Shown in pieces: positions 33,033 through 43,666 of a stretch of DNA of 64,000 bases; position 1 is the first letter of the stretch, and every line of letters starts with the position of its first letter. Origin of the DNA: Pseudevernia furfuracea (taxonomy: Eukaryota > Ascomycota > Lecanoromycetes > Lecanorales > Parmeliaceae); NCBI GenBank assembly GCA_022315425.1, contig JAIUPT010000040.1, positions 434,001 to 498,000 on the forward strand. Reading direction: 5' to 3'. The notes beneath the pieces were generated by a model, which had not been told where the DNA came from, did not search any database, and saw nothing but the letters and a program-made list of their open reading frames with translations. The position numbers and the translations under genes are program-made.

Positions 33033-36000
33033 ATGACTACAAGCTCCCGGCCATACAATGCTACACCTCAACGTCTCAACCTCGCGCCTCCACAGATCCC
33101 ACGAATGCCATTCTCCTCACCCATGGGCGAAGAAGTCCTTTCTCCTACCTCACCGCCACAGTCATCTCGAACGCCGCCACAAGGCCGGGGAATGGGGTCA
33201 CAGGTTGCAAACAGGCAAAGAAAAAATACACTAAGCAACGGAAGATTCCGGACGGAGATACCTACGAAGGACGGCAATGTGGGACGCAAGCATGAGAGAC
33301 AGGACAAGTCTCGATTGCCTGGATTGAATGTTATTACAAGCTTTTCAAAAGCGTCGGGTTTTACCCAGAGAGCTGCTAGCGGGAATGGAAAGGAAGATCA
33401 AGGTCTGGGACTGAGGCGACAAGGAACCCAGGAGAGTATAAAAAAGACCCGGGACCTTGATCTTGGGCATCAACGGTCAGGCAGTTCCCTAAATCCTTCC
33501 GCCTCAAAGGGCCGCCTAGACGATCTGAAACGTGCGGCAAGCAAGGCATCAACGCTTTCGCCATCAGACCGTGCCGTGATGATAGGGATCTCCGTGTCGC
33601 CTGAAGACCTGGCAGACCACGATATAAGTACTGATGCTAGTCCGGCAGAGCCCGAACACCTGGACACTGGGCGATATGCCATCAGCAGGCGGCCTTCTGT
33701 TACACCCTCAGTTGTTGTGGCGCCTGCACAAGGTAAAGCGCCTTGGTCTGATGAGTCAGATGACCTGGTGCAACCGCCTCGACGGAGAGCGCGGGCAGCA
33801 TCAAGCGTGTATTCTCAAGCGCAGCAGAATGGTGTGCGGGTCATAGATTCGTCGATAGTGCCGCCTGTTCCACCGCTACCGCCAGATGCACGGAGACATA
33901 ACGCAGAGTTCTACCCATCAAACCGTAAACAGTCGCCACCATCACCTTCGAGAATTGTATCTACAAGCACGGTCTTTGATGATGACGACGACGATTTAGA
34001 CACACAAGAGAGGCCTGGTACTGGAGAGTCTCAGTTACGGATTCTGACCAAGCAGGCCAGTATCGACAGTATTGCCACAAGACGTCGCTCCAGAGGGTGG
34101 TGGGATCATATCGTCACCCCCTTCTGGCCTCGGTCCCCCATGACTTTCGCAGTTCCTTCTCCACCAGTACCGATTTTACCAAATGCTCGACAGGCTACTG
34201 AGGCGAGACAAGATCGGGACAGGCCCACCTCTCCCAATGTTTGTCCTGAGACAACAGAGCACGAGGGTCTGAGAAGCGGCCACACGAGCTGGACAGACAT
34301 GAGTCTGGATGCTGAATGTGAGAAGGGAGCTGTTGAGCTTGACGAGCAGCCGCACAGAGAACTTTTAGTCTCGGAGCCGCCGCGAGAACTGCCAGTGACA
34401 GGTACGCCAGTTTCGCCCGTCGGACATGAAGGCTTTGGAGCAGCTTCCGAATACTATGAGGCATGTTTGTATGACATGCACAGTCCAGAACCCTATTTCA
34501 AGTGCCAGAACCACACCTGTTTGCCTTCACAAGTAGGCCCCACGGAGGTAGTTGGTGGTCGGAAAATTACTTCGGCAAGAGCAATGGATGAAGATGTCGG
34601 TCCAAGAGAAGTCTTACAACGCCAAAATACCGAACCATCACAACCGCTTGCTGTTCAACAAGCCCCTAAGAATCGATTTTCTGCAGCCTTCCGTGAAGCC
34701 GTTGCGCCAGAATCAAGGCCAAAGCCAAGGCCTGCCAGCGAAGAAACAGAGATCGAGGATCTAGACACTACGCCTGATGTCGAAGAAGCTCACGCTGCGC
34801 CAATCGTCCGTGCTCCTGAACCTGTACCAGCTGCTCAACCATTCTTGTCTGACAACGAACATGAACACACGCGGGAGACCGAAGAATCTCCAGCACTACC
34901 ACCATCAGAGCCTCCTCCCCAACAACCTCCAGCATATTCGCCCCCTAGACAAGAAAGGCCACCAAGACGATATGTTGCCGTAATGCCTCCTGATCATCAG
35001 CCTAACATGTTCGAGCAAATTGTTTCGCCAGCGCCTCAGACACCTGGCGCTCAAAGACAGATGCCTCTGGATACGCTACCTACGGAAGTGTCAAGAGACA
35101 ACGCTGAGTCTCAGCTCGCTGACACCAGAAACATGCGCATCCACTATTACGAGAACCCTGAAACAAATAGGCCTGAGACTACGCTTGCGGATCTTTACCC
35201 GCCTCCGAGAGATGCTGGTAGGTCTCAGAGAACCTGGGAGATCCGAGAGAAGGACACCCAAACGCCTCGGGACCAAAATTCGAAGGTTCTTGCGGGTTTT
35301 GATAAATGTTTCGGCCGTGGTAAAAAGCCGATGAGCAAGAAGAAGAAATGGCTGCTCATTGCGCTAGCCATTGGGCTTCTGTTGATGGTGATTTTGATCA
35401 TGATTCTAGCTATGACTTTGACCCGGAAAGGTGGGCCAGAACAGACGGTGCCTGTACAAACAACCTGGCTCAACATGACAGGGTACCCACCTATACCGAC
35501 AGGCATATCAACCATAGTCCAACCAAAGCCTGTGTCAGCAGTATCTCAGTGTGTCTTTCCATCAACCATGTGGAGTTGTGATTTGCCAAAAGAGGAACAG
35601 GAGTCATTTTCCACCAGTGCAGCTGACCAGCCAAACTTCAGGGTGGAGATAGTTTTCCAGAATGGAACGAATGGTATAACAGCGAACGCTTCCAGCGTCA
35701 ACAGAAGATCATACGGAGGCAACCGTAAGAGATCTTATGGACATATTGTCAATTCAGTCTCTGCTCGTAGCTCCATCCGCGATCGACTACTACAAGCTCG
35801 CAATGCCCTCAGCGAAAGCCTGTACTCGCCATCTCCCCCACCTCCGAGTCAAGAAGACCAGATGTTCCTTGGGAACACCACAGACAACAATACCGTACCA
35901 TTCAATGGCGAATACACACCATTCTTTATGAGCTTCTTGCCTCCAACCAAATTACCATCTCGTCTTTTAAAACGCCAAAGCGGTAGCAGTACCGATAACA

Positions 36001-36707
36001 CCACGGATCCTTTCCCCAACATCACGAACTCCATCCCAGCCCCAAACACCAACCCCAACGGTACGGCTGCAGCTGCAGTATTGCTCCCGTATCCTTCAGC
36101 TCAACCGCTTCACCTCTACAACCGTGGGCAGTCCACCGAATACTACGGCTTCTATACGTATTTCTCCAAATCCATCTTCCTTAAGTCCACCGCACCTATC
36201 GATGGCATCTCCAATGATACCAGCTCTGTTCCAGACGACGAAGATGGTGGTGCAGAAGAAGACGCGGCTTCTGTATACTGCACGTGGACTCAGACTAGGT
36301 TTCTAGTGCAGATATGGACGAATAAAGGCTTTGTAGCTTCGTCCCAGGCCTCGGACGCCAATTCTACCATCTCCTCTAGCAACTCAACCAATCTCACGAC
36401 TCCCTCCGCCAATGACTTCCAAGCCCCGGGCTCCTTCCCATATCCTGTCACTATCACGCTGGACCGTCACGGCGGCGATATCAACTCTAAAATGCTCTAT
36501 TGTTACGGTATTGACGACGAAGAGAAACCCATCTCAAGCCAGAAAAAGTTTCAGCTTGAGAATCGATCCTTTGGAGGCACATTGATTAACCCACCACTAG
36601 AACCGTCCGGAAATGTAAATGTGGCGCTGGCAGATGGCGGCCTTGGTGGGATCGATGGAGGTAGCGGAGGGTGCGGATGTCAGTGGAAGAATTTTGGGTG
36701 GCAGTGA
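33033..36707 (+). CDS. Large single-pass membrane protein of unknown function
   Basis: Single exon, 1,224 residues, start ATG in CAATAATGACT. Residues 1-765 are low-complexity Ser/Pro/Arg-rich with short conserved pieces (SRGWWDHIVTPFWPRSPM near 350-370, and EYYEACLYDMHS near 475), likely cytosolic and phosphorylated. A lysine cluster (KKKKW) precedes one strong membrane helix at about 772-795 (LLIALAIGLLLMVILIMIL). The remaining ~430 residues carry several NxT/S sequons (NMTG, NGTN, NTTD, NSTN, NLTT) and a few cysteines (CVFPSTMWSC, YCTWTQTRF, MLYCYG), so they should be lumenal or extracellular. A Gly-rich CGCQW segment is near the end. Similar fungal proteins have been labelled glycoprotease family in some annotations; I see no protease motif and do not support that name. 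A cell-wall/plasma-membrane role is inference. Confidence 0.85.
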   Translation: MTTSSRPYNATPQRLNLAPPQIPRMPFSSPMGEEVLSPTSPPQSSRTPPQGRGMGSQVANRQRKNTLSNGRFRTEIPTKDGNVGRKHERQDKSRLPGLNVITSFSKASGFTQRAASGNGKEDQGLGLRRQGTQESIKKTRDLDLGHQRSGSSLNPSASKGRLDDLKRAASKASTLSPSDRAVMIGISVSPEDLADHDISTDASPAEPEHLDTGRYAISRRPSVTPSVVVAPAQGKAPWSDESDDLVQPPRRRARAASSVYSQAQQNGVRVIDSSIVPPVPPLPPDARRHNAEFYPSNRKQSPPSPSRIVSTSTVFDDDDDDLDTQERPGTGESQLRILTKQASIDSIATRRRSRGWWDHIVTPFWPRSPMTFAVPSPPVPILPNARQATEARQDRDRPTSPNVCPETTEHEGLRSGHTSWTDMSLDAECEKGAVELDEQPHRELLVSEPPRELPVTGTPVSPVGHEGFGAASEYYEACLYDMHSPEPYFKCQNHTCLPSQVGPTEVVGGRKITSARAMDEDVGPREVLQRQNTEPSQPLAVQQAPKNRFSAAFREAVAPESRPKPRPASEETEIEDLDTTPDVEEAHAAPIVRAPEPVPAAQPFLSDNEHEHTRETEESPALPPSEPPPQQPPAYSPPRQERPPRRYVAVMPPDHQPNMFEQIVSPAPQTPGAQRQMPLDTLPTEVSRDNAESQLADTRNMRIHYYENPETNRPETTLADLYPPPRDAGRSQRTWEIREKDTQTPRDQNSKVLAGFDKCFGRGKKPMSKKKKWLLIALAIGLLLMVILIMILAMTLTRKGGPEQTVPVQTTWLNMTGYPPIPTGISTIVQPKPVSAVSQCVFPSTMWSCDLPKEEQESFSTSAADQPNFRVEIVFQNGTNGITANASSVNRRSYGGNRKRSYGHIVNSVSARSSIRDRLLQARNALSESLYSPSPPPPSQEDQMFLGNTTDNNTVPFNGEYTPFFMSFLPPTKLPSRLLKRQSGSSTDNTTDPFPNITNSIPAPNTNPNGTAAAAVLLPYPSAQPLHLYNRGQSTEYYGFYTYFSKSIFLKSTAPIDGISNDTSSVPDDEDGGAEEDAASVYCTWTQTRFLVQIWTNKGFVASSQASDANSTISSSNSTNLTTPSANDFQAPGSFPYPVTITLDRHGGDINSKMLYCYGIDDEEKPISSQKKFQLENRSFGGTLINPPLEPSGNVNVALADGGLGGIDGGSGGCGCQWKNFGWQ

Positions 36708-36840
36708 AAGAATGGAGGTAGTTTGATGATTTTGACTTGGAACTCGCCTCGGCATCATGGAAATAGACTGGATCGGGCGCGTTTATACCCTTTTTATAAC
36801 TGTCCTCCCCAAGACATATATTCCAAGTTCTATACAATTT

Positions 36841-36857
36841 CTCTCTCTCTCTCTCTC
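36841..36857 (+). repeat. (CT)n microsatellite
   Basis: Eight perfect CT units downstream of the membrane-protein gene. Confidence 0.88.
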
Positions 36858-37240
36858 GCCACTAGACCGGTATCTCAACGCTGATTAGGTTTCCTTTTGT
36901 CGAATATACTCGAGTGATGCTGTGGCAAGACTTACAAAAGCCCTAAACCAAGGACTCAGCCGAGCGTCTTCCATCACGTGCATACGAGTGCTCAACTCAT
37001 CGCCTCCAGACCGTTCGCTTCCATCTTGATTAGCCCGCCAGATAGATTTTGTCTAAATGAGTAGGCGGTGCTTCTGGCTAGCTTGATGGGTTTTCCATTT
37101 GGCCCCCGATGTAGGCGCTACTGTTGACTCACTCAGCCTCCTCGCTCGTAGCTGAACCTTCATCATTAGCCTGTCGTCATGTGAGTCACTATTACAATAT
37201 AATAGGGCTATAAGTTAGCAGGAGACATCAAGCTGAGAGA

Positions 37241-37273
37241 GAAAAGAAAGAAAGAAAGAAAGAAAGAAAGAAA
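37241..37273 (+). repeat. (AAAG)n tetranucleotide microsatellite
   Basis: About eight near-perfect AAAG units, followed directly by a C run and a purine-rich strand. Confidence 0.88.
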
Positions 37274-37658
37274 CCCCTCCCCCCGAAATCTGTAAACCAA
37301 GTGGTGGAGAAGGAGGGGGGAGATGGAGTTGAAGGGTTTGGTAGAGGGGGGGTTGGTGCCTGAGGAGAGGGTGTATGATGTGCCGGAGGAGTTGAGGAAG
37401 GTGTTGCAGATGGATGGATGATAGGAGTGCCTTTTTTGGTTGTTGAGGTCACCAAATGACTATGCTTGATTTCATGTCTAATTTTTAAAAAAGCTTCACC
37501 ATCCGACGCTATGAAATCAAGATGGCAAAGACTTTGTGATGGATTGAGTGGGTATTGGAAACGCAATGAAATGATGAAGTGAAAGGCAGCACCCGCCAAG
37601 GAAGTGCAGAGAGACCGACGTGCAGCGCATGGTTCGTTAGGTTATACGTCCTCTGAGC

Positions 37659-38523
37659 CTAGTCGAATTTCTCGTTGACGTATTTGGTGCCAGCTCCAGA
37701 GCCTCGGTCAGCGGGTGCATCGGTCTCCTTGTCAGAGAAATCCCAGCCGTTGAGGTAGCCTTGATAATTTTGGAGTCAGCATATCTCTTTTAGGATACAA
37801 GTTGAGTCGTGCGTCTAGTCTTAGGAGTGGCTTGCCCCCCAACATGTCTTACGACCCAAAAAGTAATCCCAACAGGGCAAAAAAGCTCAGAAAACATGAC
37901 TTACCGGTGCCAGCGCTCAGATACGTAGCAAATCCCAACCATGCCAGATATGGGGCGAGACCCCAAGCAGCGACTGGATCGACCTTTGACCAGATGTAGG
38001 TCAGGTATCCCGTAACACCCGTCAAGGCGACAATATCCGCTGTAGCTTCGATGGGACGCTTAAGCCTGAAGAAGAGGGGCATCCAAATAAGGTTGAGGCC
38101 GAGCTGGATGGTGAAGAGCGTTGCTCCTTGCTGAGAAAGGCCGACTGTTAGCTTGCAGCTCGTCTTGGAACGGCAAGGGTAATTGTACTTGTGTCAATGC
38201 AACAACATTTGGGTTCAGCGATGACATTCCAGTATCCCAAGCCTTGTATGCAGAGTATCCCATGAGCCCGTATAGAGCCGTCCACATTGGACCGAAGACT
38301 TGGGGAGGAGGTCGGTATGGGGGCTGCTTTAGCGCCATATATGTCTTCTGGCTCTCCTTGGCTGCAGTGGCATGAGCAAACAGTGTAACGCAACAATAGC
38401 ATGCAACGTACGGCTGACTATGAAGCCGATGCTGGTACCCAAAGCCATTGGCAGCAAGATTGATACCGCTGGTTGGGCGAATACTTCCCCAGGAAGGGTT
38501 AGAGATGGAATGTAGGTGGTCAT
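37659..38523 (-). CDS. TspO/MBR (peripheral benzodiazepine receptor-like) membrane protein
   Basis: Four exons on the minus strand: 38523-38412, 38361-38189, 38130-37905, 37759-37659 (203 residues). Joins are in phase and rebuild VS|PKESQKTYMALKQPPYRPPP, VALTQ|QGATLF and SAGTG|YLNGWDF. The third intron is longer (145 nt) with an AAG acceptor. TspO proteins are five-helix membrane proteins that bind porphyrins and cholesterol-type ligands. Seen: the first helix (FAQPAVSILLPMALGTSIGF), the signature YRPPPQVFGPMWTALYGLMGYSAY, the Trp/Leu-rich helices (LFTIQLGLNLIWMPLFF, GVTGYLTYIW) and the last helix (LAPYLAWLGFATYLSAG). The short polar tail is normal. Location in the outer mitochondrial or endoplasmic membrane is inferred from the family. 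Its role in fungi is poorly known. Confidence 0.92.
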
Positions 38524-38668
38524 CTTTTAGGCACGGAGGAATGTCTGCAGATTTGTGATCAGTATCTGTAGTCTGATGAATTTTCTAGGCTTTCCTATTG
38601 AACATGAAGGAAACCAAAGGACTTGAAGTGGAGTAGCAATCAAGACGGCTTAAAGGGTAAAGAGTGAA

Positions 38669-38909
38669 GAGTGAAGACTGCCAAAGACACTCGAAAAGTG
38701 ATGGCAGCCCAAACAACTTTAAGAGTGACGGTAGCCAAAGGTGCTTTTAGAGTGACTGCAATCAAAGGCGCTTGAAGAGTGATGGCAGCCAAGAACGGTT
38801 ATAAGTGATGGCAACCATAGAACCCCGGATACCTTAGGGAAGACAGTTAAAGACGCTTTAAGAGTGATGGCAGTCCAGAAATGCTTGGAGAGTGATGGCA
38901 GCTCAAACT
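38669..38909 (+). repeat. Degenerate ~27-bp minisatellite
   Basis: Eight to nine diverged copies of a unit whose core reads AGAGTGATGGCAGCCAAAG followed by a GCTTTA-like end. Copies are separated by substitutions and small indels, and the array sits about 150 bases upstream of the tspO start codon. Confidence 0.85.
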
Positions 38910-39800
38910 CATAGACAATGAAGCTGCATTGGCAACGTCACTTACACTAGGTAGGCAGGCAGTATTTAGGAGACACAAATTTCTACACCTGACAACGCTT
39001 TGTTTTGATACTCAATGACAGGCAGTCAGATAGCTTTGTCCAATGTTGTACTTGCAAGAGTAGGGATGTAAGATGCTATACACGTCTTTTGCGCTCTACC
39101 CGACTGGCTCCCCACCTTCATCCCCGGGATCAATATTCCCACAGACATCTAACTGCATTTTCTCTAGCGGAATTTATCGGCTTTGTCGCCAAGAAGACGT
39201 CCAGCTTCACAGTCCGCACCTGCCTTGTCTTTCAACAACATCCACCACCTGCTCCAACAGGTGCCCTTCGCAAGCATAGCAAAACGTGAGTTACCTGTCA
39301 CGTCTACCAATTGCCGTATATGGCTGTATCATATCCCCGTCACCTGCACCTCTTCCTCCATCTTCTCGTCGCTCAGAGATAACACCCTCTTCTGCCCTCT
39401 TCTTCTTCCGAGTGCAACACCCTTGGCTTCTCAGGTGGCTTATAGCTGCTACTGCTTCTTCTCTGATATTCATTCTGATTCTTCGTACTCTTGATTGTTC
39501 ACTTCTCCATTCATTGAACCTACTCTAACACGAGACCATGTCGGCAAACAGCTTCCTTCTCCACTCTTCACACCTCTATTCCCCAGCAATCACCTGATAT
39601 GCGGTGAAGCTTCCCGTGCGAAGCTCTTTGCAATTCATTCAACAACACCATTCACTATTATATTCACTCCCCAACGAACCGACTACTTCAATCATCAGGC
39701 CCTATTTAATCCCAAAGTCAGACCAAGGGCTTGACCCATACACAACACACCTCCATACGTTACAATCCATACTATATTTCTCCGTACGCTGGTCCTCCAT

Positions 39801-39830
39801 CCTCTACATACCTCTACATACCTCTACACT
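39801..39830 (+). repeat. 10-bp tandem repeat, three copies
   Basis: CCTCTACATA twice plus CCTCTACACT, directly before the Ars2 start codon in the 5' leader. Confidence 0.88.
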
Positions 39831-39843
39831 ACACTACTCCATC

Positions 39844-42835
39844 ATGGATGGGTCCCATGAAACAACCTACGCTTCGCCTGCAGTCAAGACAGAGGAAAGA
39901 TGGGGACGCGAAGACGTGATGGGCGGAAGACAAGGCCCCAATGACAACTATCGCGGTCAGAGATCTCCTAGTAAGACTCCAGATGCCGAGAATATGAGCC
40001 CTTTACATTTTCATCATCATGCTTTATCCAATTCTTCATCCCCACTTTTTGCAGCTGGTATCAGCTCCAAAGAAAAAACAACGCTTCACCAAAATTTATC
40101 TTCTACTCTTTCTGCAATGTATTCAGGTTCTTACATAATGAACGTCGCTCACAGTCCTTTCTTTGCAGGGATGCAAGATCGTCGTGGAGGAACAGGGCAT
40201 CGTGGCGGCCGAGGCCGTTCCCGTTCCCCTGTCATGATTGACAGGTATCAGCCCGGCGGTCCCGGCGGTCGTCTCCCACGAGACGACTTTTACGAACAAT
40301 CGCGCGAGCATGCGTCGCGCAATCGTGAAGACAATCGCCGCCGTGTGCCCTCGCCAACCCCACTAATTGACCGTTACGTACCAGGTCAAATCCCGCAACC
40401 AACTGTTCGTGTCAATCCTTTACCCAATCCTCTCTCACTAGACTTCCAAGTTGGCTTCAACTGGTTTGCAGAATGGTGGCGTGTTGAGCAGTCAATCAAG
40501 GAAGACAAAGAGCGTCAGAAAGATGGTGGTCGACGACAGTCAGATCGAGGTATCAAGGGCGAACGCGAGTCGAGGGAAGATCGTGAGAAAGAGCGAGGGC
40601 AGATACAAGTCGCCTACGACGCCTACAAAGAGGAACTCCAGATCAAGATGGCACGGGCCTTCGTACAGCAGCACAAGAATGAGGAATGGTTTAAAGAACG
40701 ATACCAGCCAGAAATACGGGATCCGTTTAAGCAACGCCTCACTGACTTCCGACGTGGTGCTCTGGCCCAATGGGAGTATGATGTCGAAAGAGGAGCCTTC
40801 GATGAATTTACCCTGGAAGGTATCTACAAAGCTGAAAGTGATGGTCTTGGAGGCGTCGTTGAGAAGGAGGAAGGCGAAACCGTTGCTGCTGCTGAAGTTC
40901 TGGGTGTTGGTGATCTAGTCCCTTGCCGAGGTGGGGACATTCGAGATGAATCCGCTATGCAGCCAGCTCTGTTGATAAAGACACTTGCTCCAATGGTCAG
41001 CCGCGAAAAGATCGAAGAACTCTGCAAGGAGCACCTCGGAGATGAAAGCGGAGGCTTCAAATGGCTCAGTTTGAGCGATCCGAACCCCTTGAAGAAGTGC
41101 CACCGCATCGGATGGATAATGATCCATCCCAGCCCCGAACAGGAAGCTCCACCAGAGCGAGGGGACGGTCGTGACGAGGACAACGAAGGCGAGGAGGATG
41201 GCATGACTGATGAGCCAAAGCCTACTTTGAGCACCGCGGAAAAGGCTCTCGAAGCCATCAACGGCAAAACAATTCACGATGAACCTCGCGGAGACTTCAC
41301 CTGTCACGTTGGCGTTCACGTGCCCACAAAAGAGCCTCGGAAGAAGGCCTTGTGGGACCTTTTCTCAGCACCCGAACGCATCGATCGAGATCTCGAGCTC
41401 GCCAAGCGCTTGGTATCCAAGTTCGATCAAGACTTCGGCTCTGAGGTAGACGGTGTGGTCAAGGTTGAACAGCGCGTCGAAGAACTCCGTAGTAAAGGAT
41501 TGCTACAATCGTCAGTCGCTGCACCCGTCAAAAGAGGAAAGAAGAGACAGCAGATACTTGGTATGGATGAAGATGAGATGGAAGACGGTGAAGAGGATGA
41601 AGAGGAAGAGGAAGAAGAAGGTTTCATCGACGAAGAGAACGATAGCGAGGAGCTTCTCATTCAAAAGAAGACCCTTGACCTACTTGTCGAATACCTTCGC
41701 CGGGTATTCAACTTCTGTTTTTTCTGTGTCTTTGAAGCAGACTCCGTTCACGAACTCATCCGAAAATGTCCTGGTGGGCATCTACGTCGCCCTAGAGCAA
41801 GTCTAAGCTCTGCAGCCAAAACTGCTGCGAAAGCGAGCGCTCAAGGGCAGCCTTTTCCACTGAAGCGAAATCATACAGAAGACGGTGTCGAGAACGGGAG
41901 CTCACCGGCAGTTGAGAAATTCAACAAAAACTACAAAAATGACCAGCAGTTGTCAAGAGCATTCAACTGGGTCAAAACCTTCGAGGAGAAGATTCTACAA
42001 ATTCTCGAGCCAGAAAATGTGGACGTGAAGAAGCTCGGTGGGAAGCCACTTGAGGAAGGATTGGATGAAGAGCTCAAGAAATTTGTCAAGCAAGAAGACG
42101 AGTCTAAATTTAGATGCAAGGTACCAGAGTGCACCAAGCTCTTCAAAGGCGAAAGCTTTTGGCGCAAGCACGTTGAAAAGCGTCACTTGGATTGGTACGA
42201 CAGCATGAAGGCGGATGTAAGTTCCTTGTTCAAAGCAACCTTTAGGTCACGACTAATGTGTCTCTTCCTAGCTCAACCTTGTCAACACTTACGTCCTGGA
42301 TCCCTCTCACATCGCTCCCTCTCGTTCCGACGCGAACAGCAACGGTCACTTCCCCATGAACAACCATAACGTTACTGCGGGCACTCCGCGTGGTTTCAAC
42401 CTCTCCACATCAATGCCATTAATGAATGGGTTTCCACCAAATTTCCCACCGCAGAACAACTTCACTCCGTTCCCTAACTTTGGCAACCACACTGTTCAAG
42501 CGCCGGGCTGGCCAATGAACAGCCCAATGATACCCACTGGCGATGACGGGCACCAAACCGGCCCCATGCGTAGAGGTGGTGCCCGCTTGAATACGCGACA
42601 AGTCCCGTATGATCGTCGGCAACAACCTAGGTATGCTAATGACGGCCGCTTAACACCAATGGGTAACGCCAACCCGATGAATCGACGTGGGGGGTTCGCG
42701 GGCGGAGCTGGCAAGTGGGGTGATGGTGGTGCCCAGACTGTGGGGCCACGAGAGGCAGTCCAGGGTAGAACGATCAAGAAGTACGATGACTTAGATGCGG
42801 CGGAGGGGGGTGGAGGTGCTGAGCTCAATTATTGA
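39844..42835 (+). CDS. pir2: Ars2/Pir2 (SERRATE) homologue, nuclear RNA-processing scaffold
   Basis: Three exons: 39844-39970, 40169-42216, 42272-42835 (912 residues). The frame is open upstream of 39844 but has no ATG there. Intron 1 (198 nt) is a multiple of three and stop-free, so it can be read through; its T-rich content, GTAAGA donor and TTTGCAG acceptor argue that it is spliced. Ars2/Pir2 links the nuclear cap-binding complex to RNA decay and processing; in fission yeast Pir2 works with Red1 in meiotic mRNA elimination. Seen: an Arg/Gly/Ser-rich N-terminus (RGGRGRSRSP), the SERRATE core (LDFQVGFNWFAEWW; EEWFKERYQPEIRDPF), an acidic linker (DGEEDEEEEEEEGF), a C2H2 zinc finger from Cys692 (CKVPECTKLF, HVEKRH) and a Gly/Asn/Pro-rich tail. 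Order and length match the family. Confidence 0.93.
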
Positions 42836-43666
42836 GCTGCTCGATTGGCTTGACAGGAGCCGTTTCAGATCTATTCGCCCTGAAAAGCTTTCAAGTTGCT
42901 CTGTTCAATGACTAGCAATCTCGTAGCTTTTACTTTGCTTGCTTGCATGGATGATGTTATTACTGTTTTTATTCGGTCCATAGATGGTTGTGGAGCTGCT
43001 TTGGTCTCTGAGATCAGCGTGCTGGGTCTCTAGCAGACTTTGAGATCAAATACTGAGCACAACTTGTTCATTGTGACTGTGACACTTTCTACCCTTCATT
43101 CGCGTCCTTTTTTCCTCTGCATTTCCATTCTCCTATACATTGGGTCTATGCTTACTTGGGTTTACCCTTTCCACCGCATTTCTATGCAGTGGTCTGTCTC
43201 GATGCGAGTTCTGGCCAAAAGAGCAATTCCGTTTCACAAGAGCTTAGAACGAGCTGTCTTCTCCTTTCGACTCACTTCCGATCGACGGCTAAAACCCAAC
43301 AGGCTTTGCTTTCACAGAAAAAGTCAGGCATAAGTATTTGGCTTTTTCCAAGAGCCTTTGACCAATTGTTGGAATCTCGGGTACCTTCTAAGATCAATTG
43401 GCAAGATCTATGAAAAATGGGTTTTCTCTACAATCAAGTCAAGGAAGCAGGATGCCATGATCTGCAGAAGACTGATGCGGTTTGTTCTTGAGGCGTGATT
43501 AGTTTTCTGATATTCTCGATATGCTCGCTGGCTTCAGAGTTGTGTTGCCATACGTCTCTCCTTCCGTTTGCTTTTGATTGGCTGGAGGCGCTAACACCTG
43601 TGTCACCTTTCAGCATAACGTCCCCACTTGTGCTTTCCACCTTTCTTCTTCTTTTCTTTCCAGACC
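42836..43666. other. Intergenic region, no supported gene
   Basis: 3' flank of ars2 and promoter of the dehydrogenase. Open frames around 43040-43413 have no features. Confidence 0.55.

Larger units (their letters stand above)
36708..37658. other. Intergenic region with simple repeats
   Basis: Tail-to-tail spacer between the membrane protein and tspO genes. It contains a (CT)8 run and an AAAG tetranucleotide array, plus a G-rich purine stretch at 37310-37400. No gene is seen. Confidence 0.55.
38524..39843. other. Intergenic region with a minisatellite and the Ars2 5' leader
   Basis: Shared upstream region of divergent tspO and ars2. It contains the ~27-bp degenerate repeat array, a short 10-bp tandem repeat and a long C/T-rich leader. 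No protein gene is supported. Confidence 0.55.

Noticed and set aside
33033..36707. Glycoprotease label for the large membrane protein
   Set aside because: No peptidase motif (HxxEH, GNRASD or metal-binding His set) can be seen; the name seems inherited from old annotations.
39604..39843. Upstream extension of the Ars2 frame by 80 codons
   Set aside because: The frame is open but begins at a GTG and contains no ATG; the sequence is T/C-rich leader with a 10-bp repeat. The ATG at 39844 is the first usable start.
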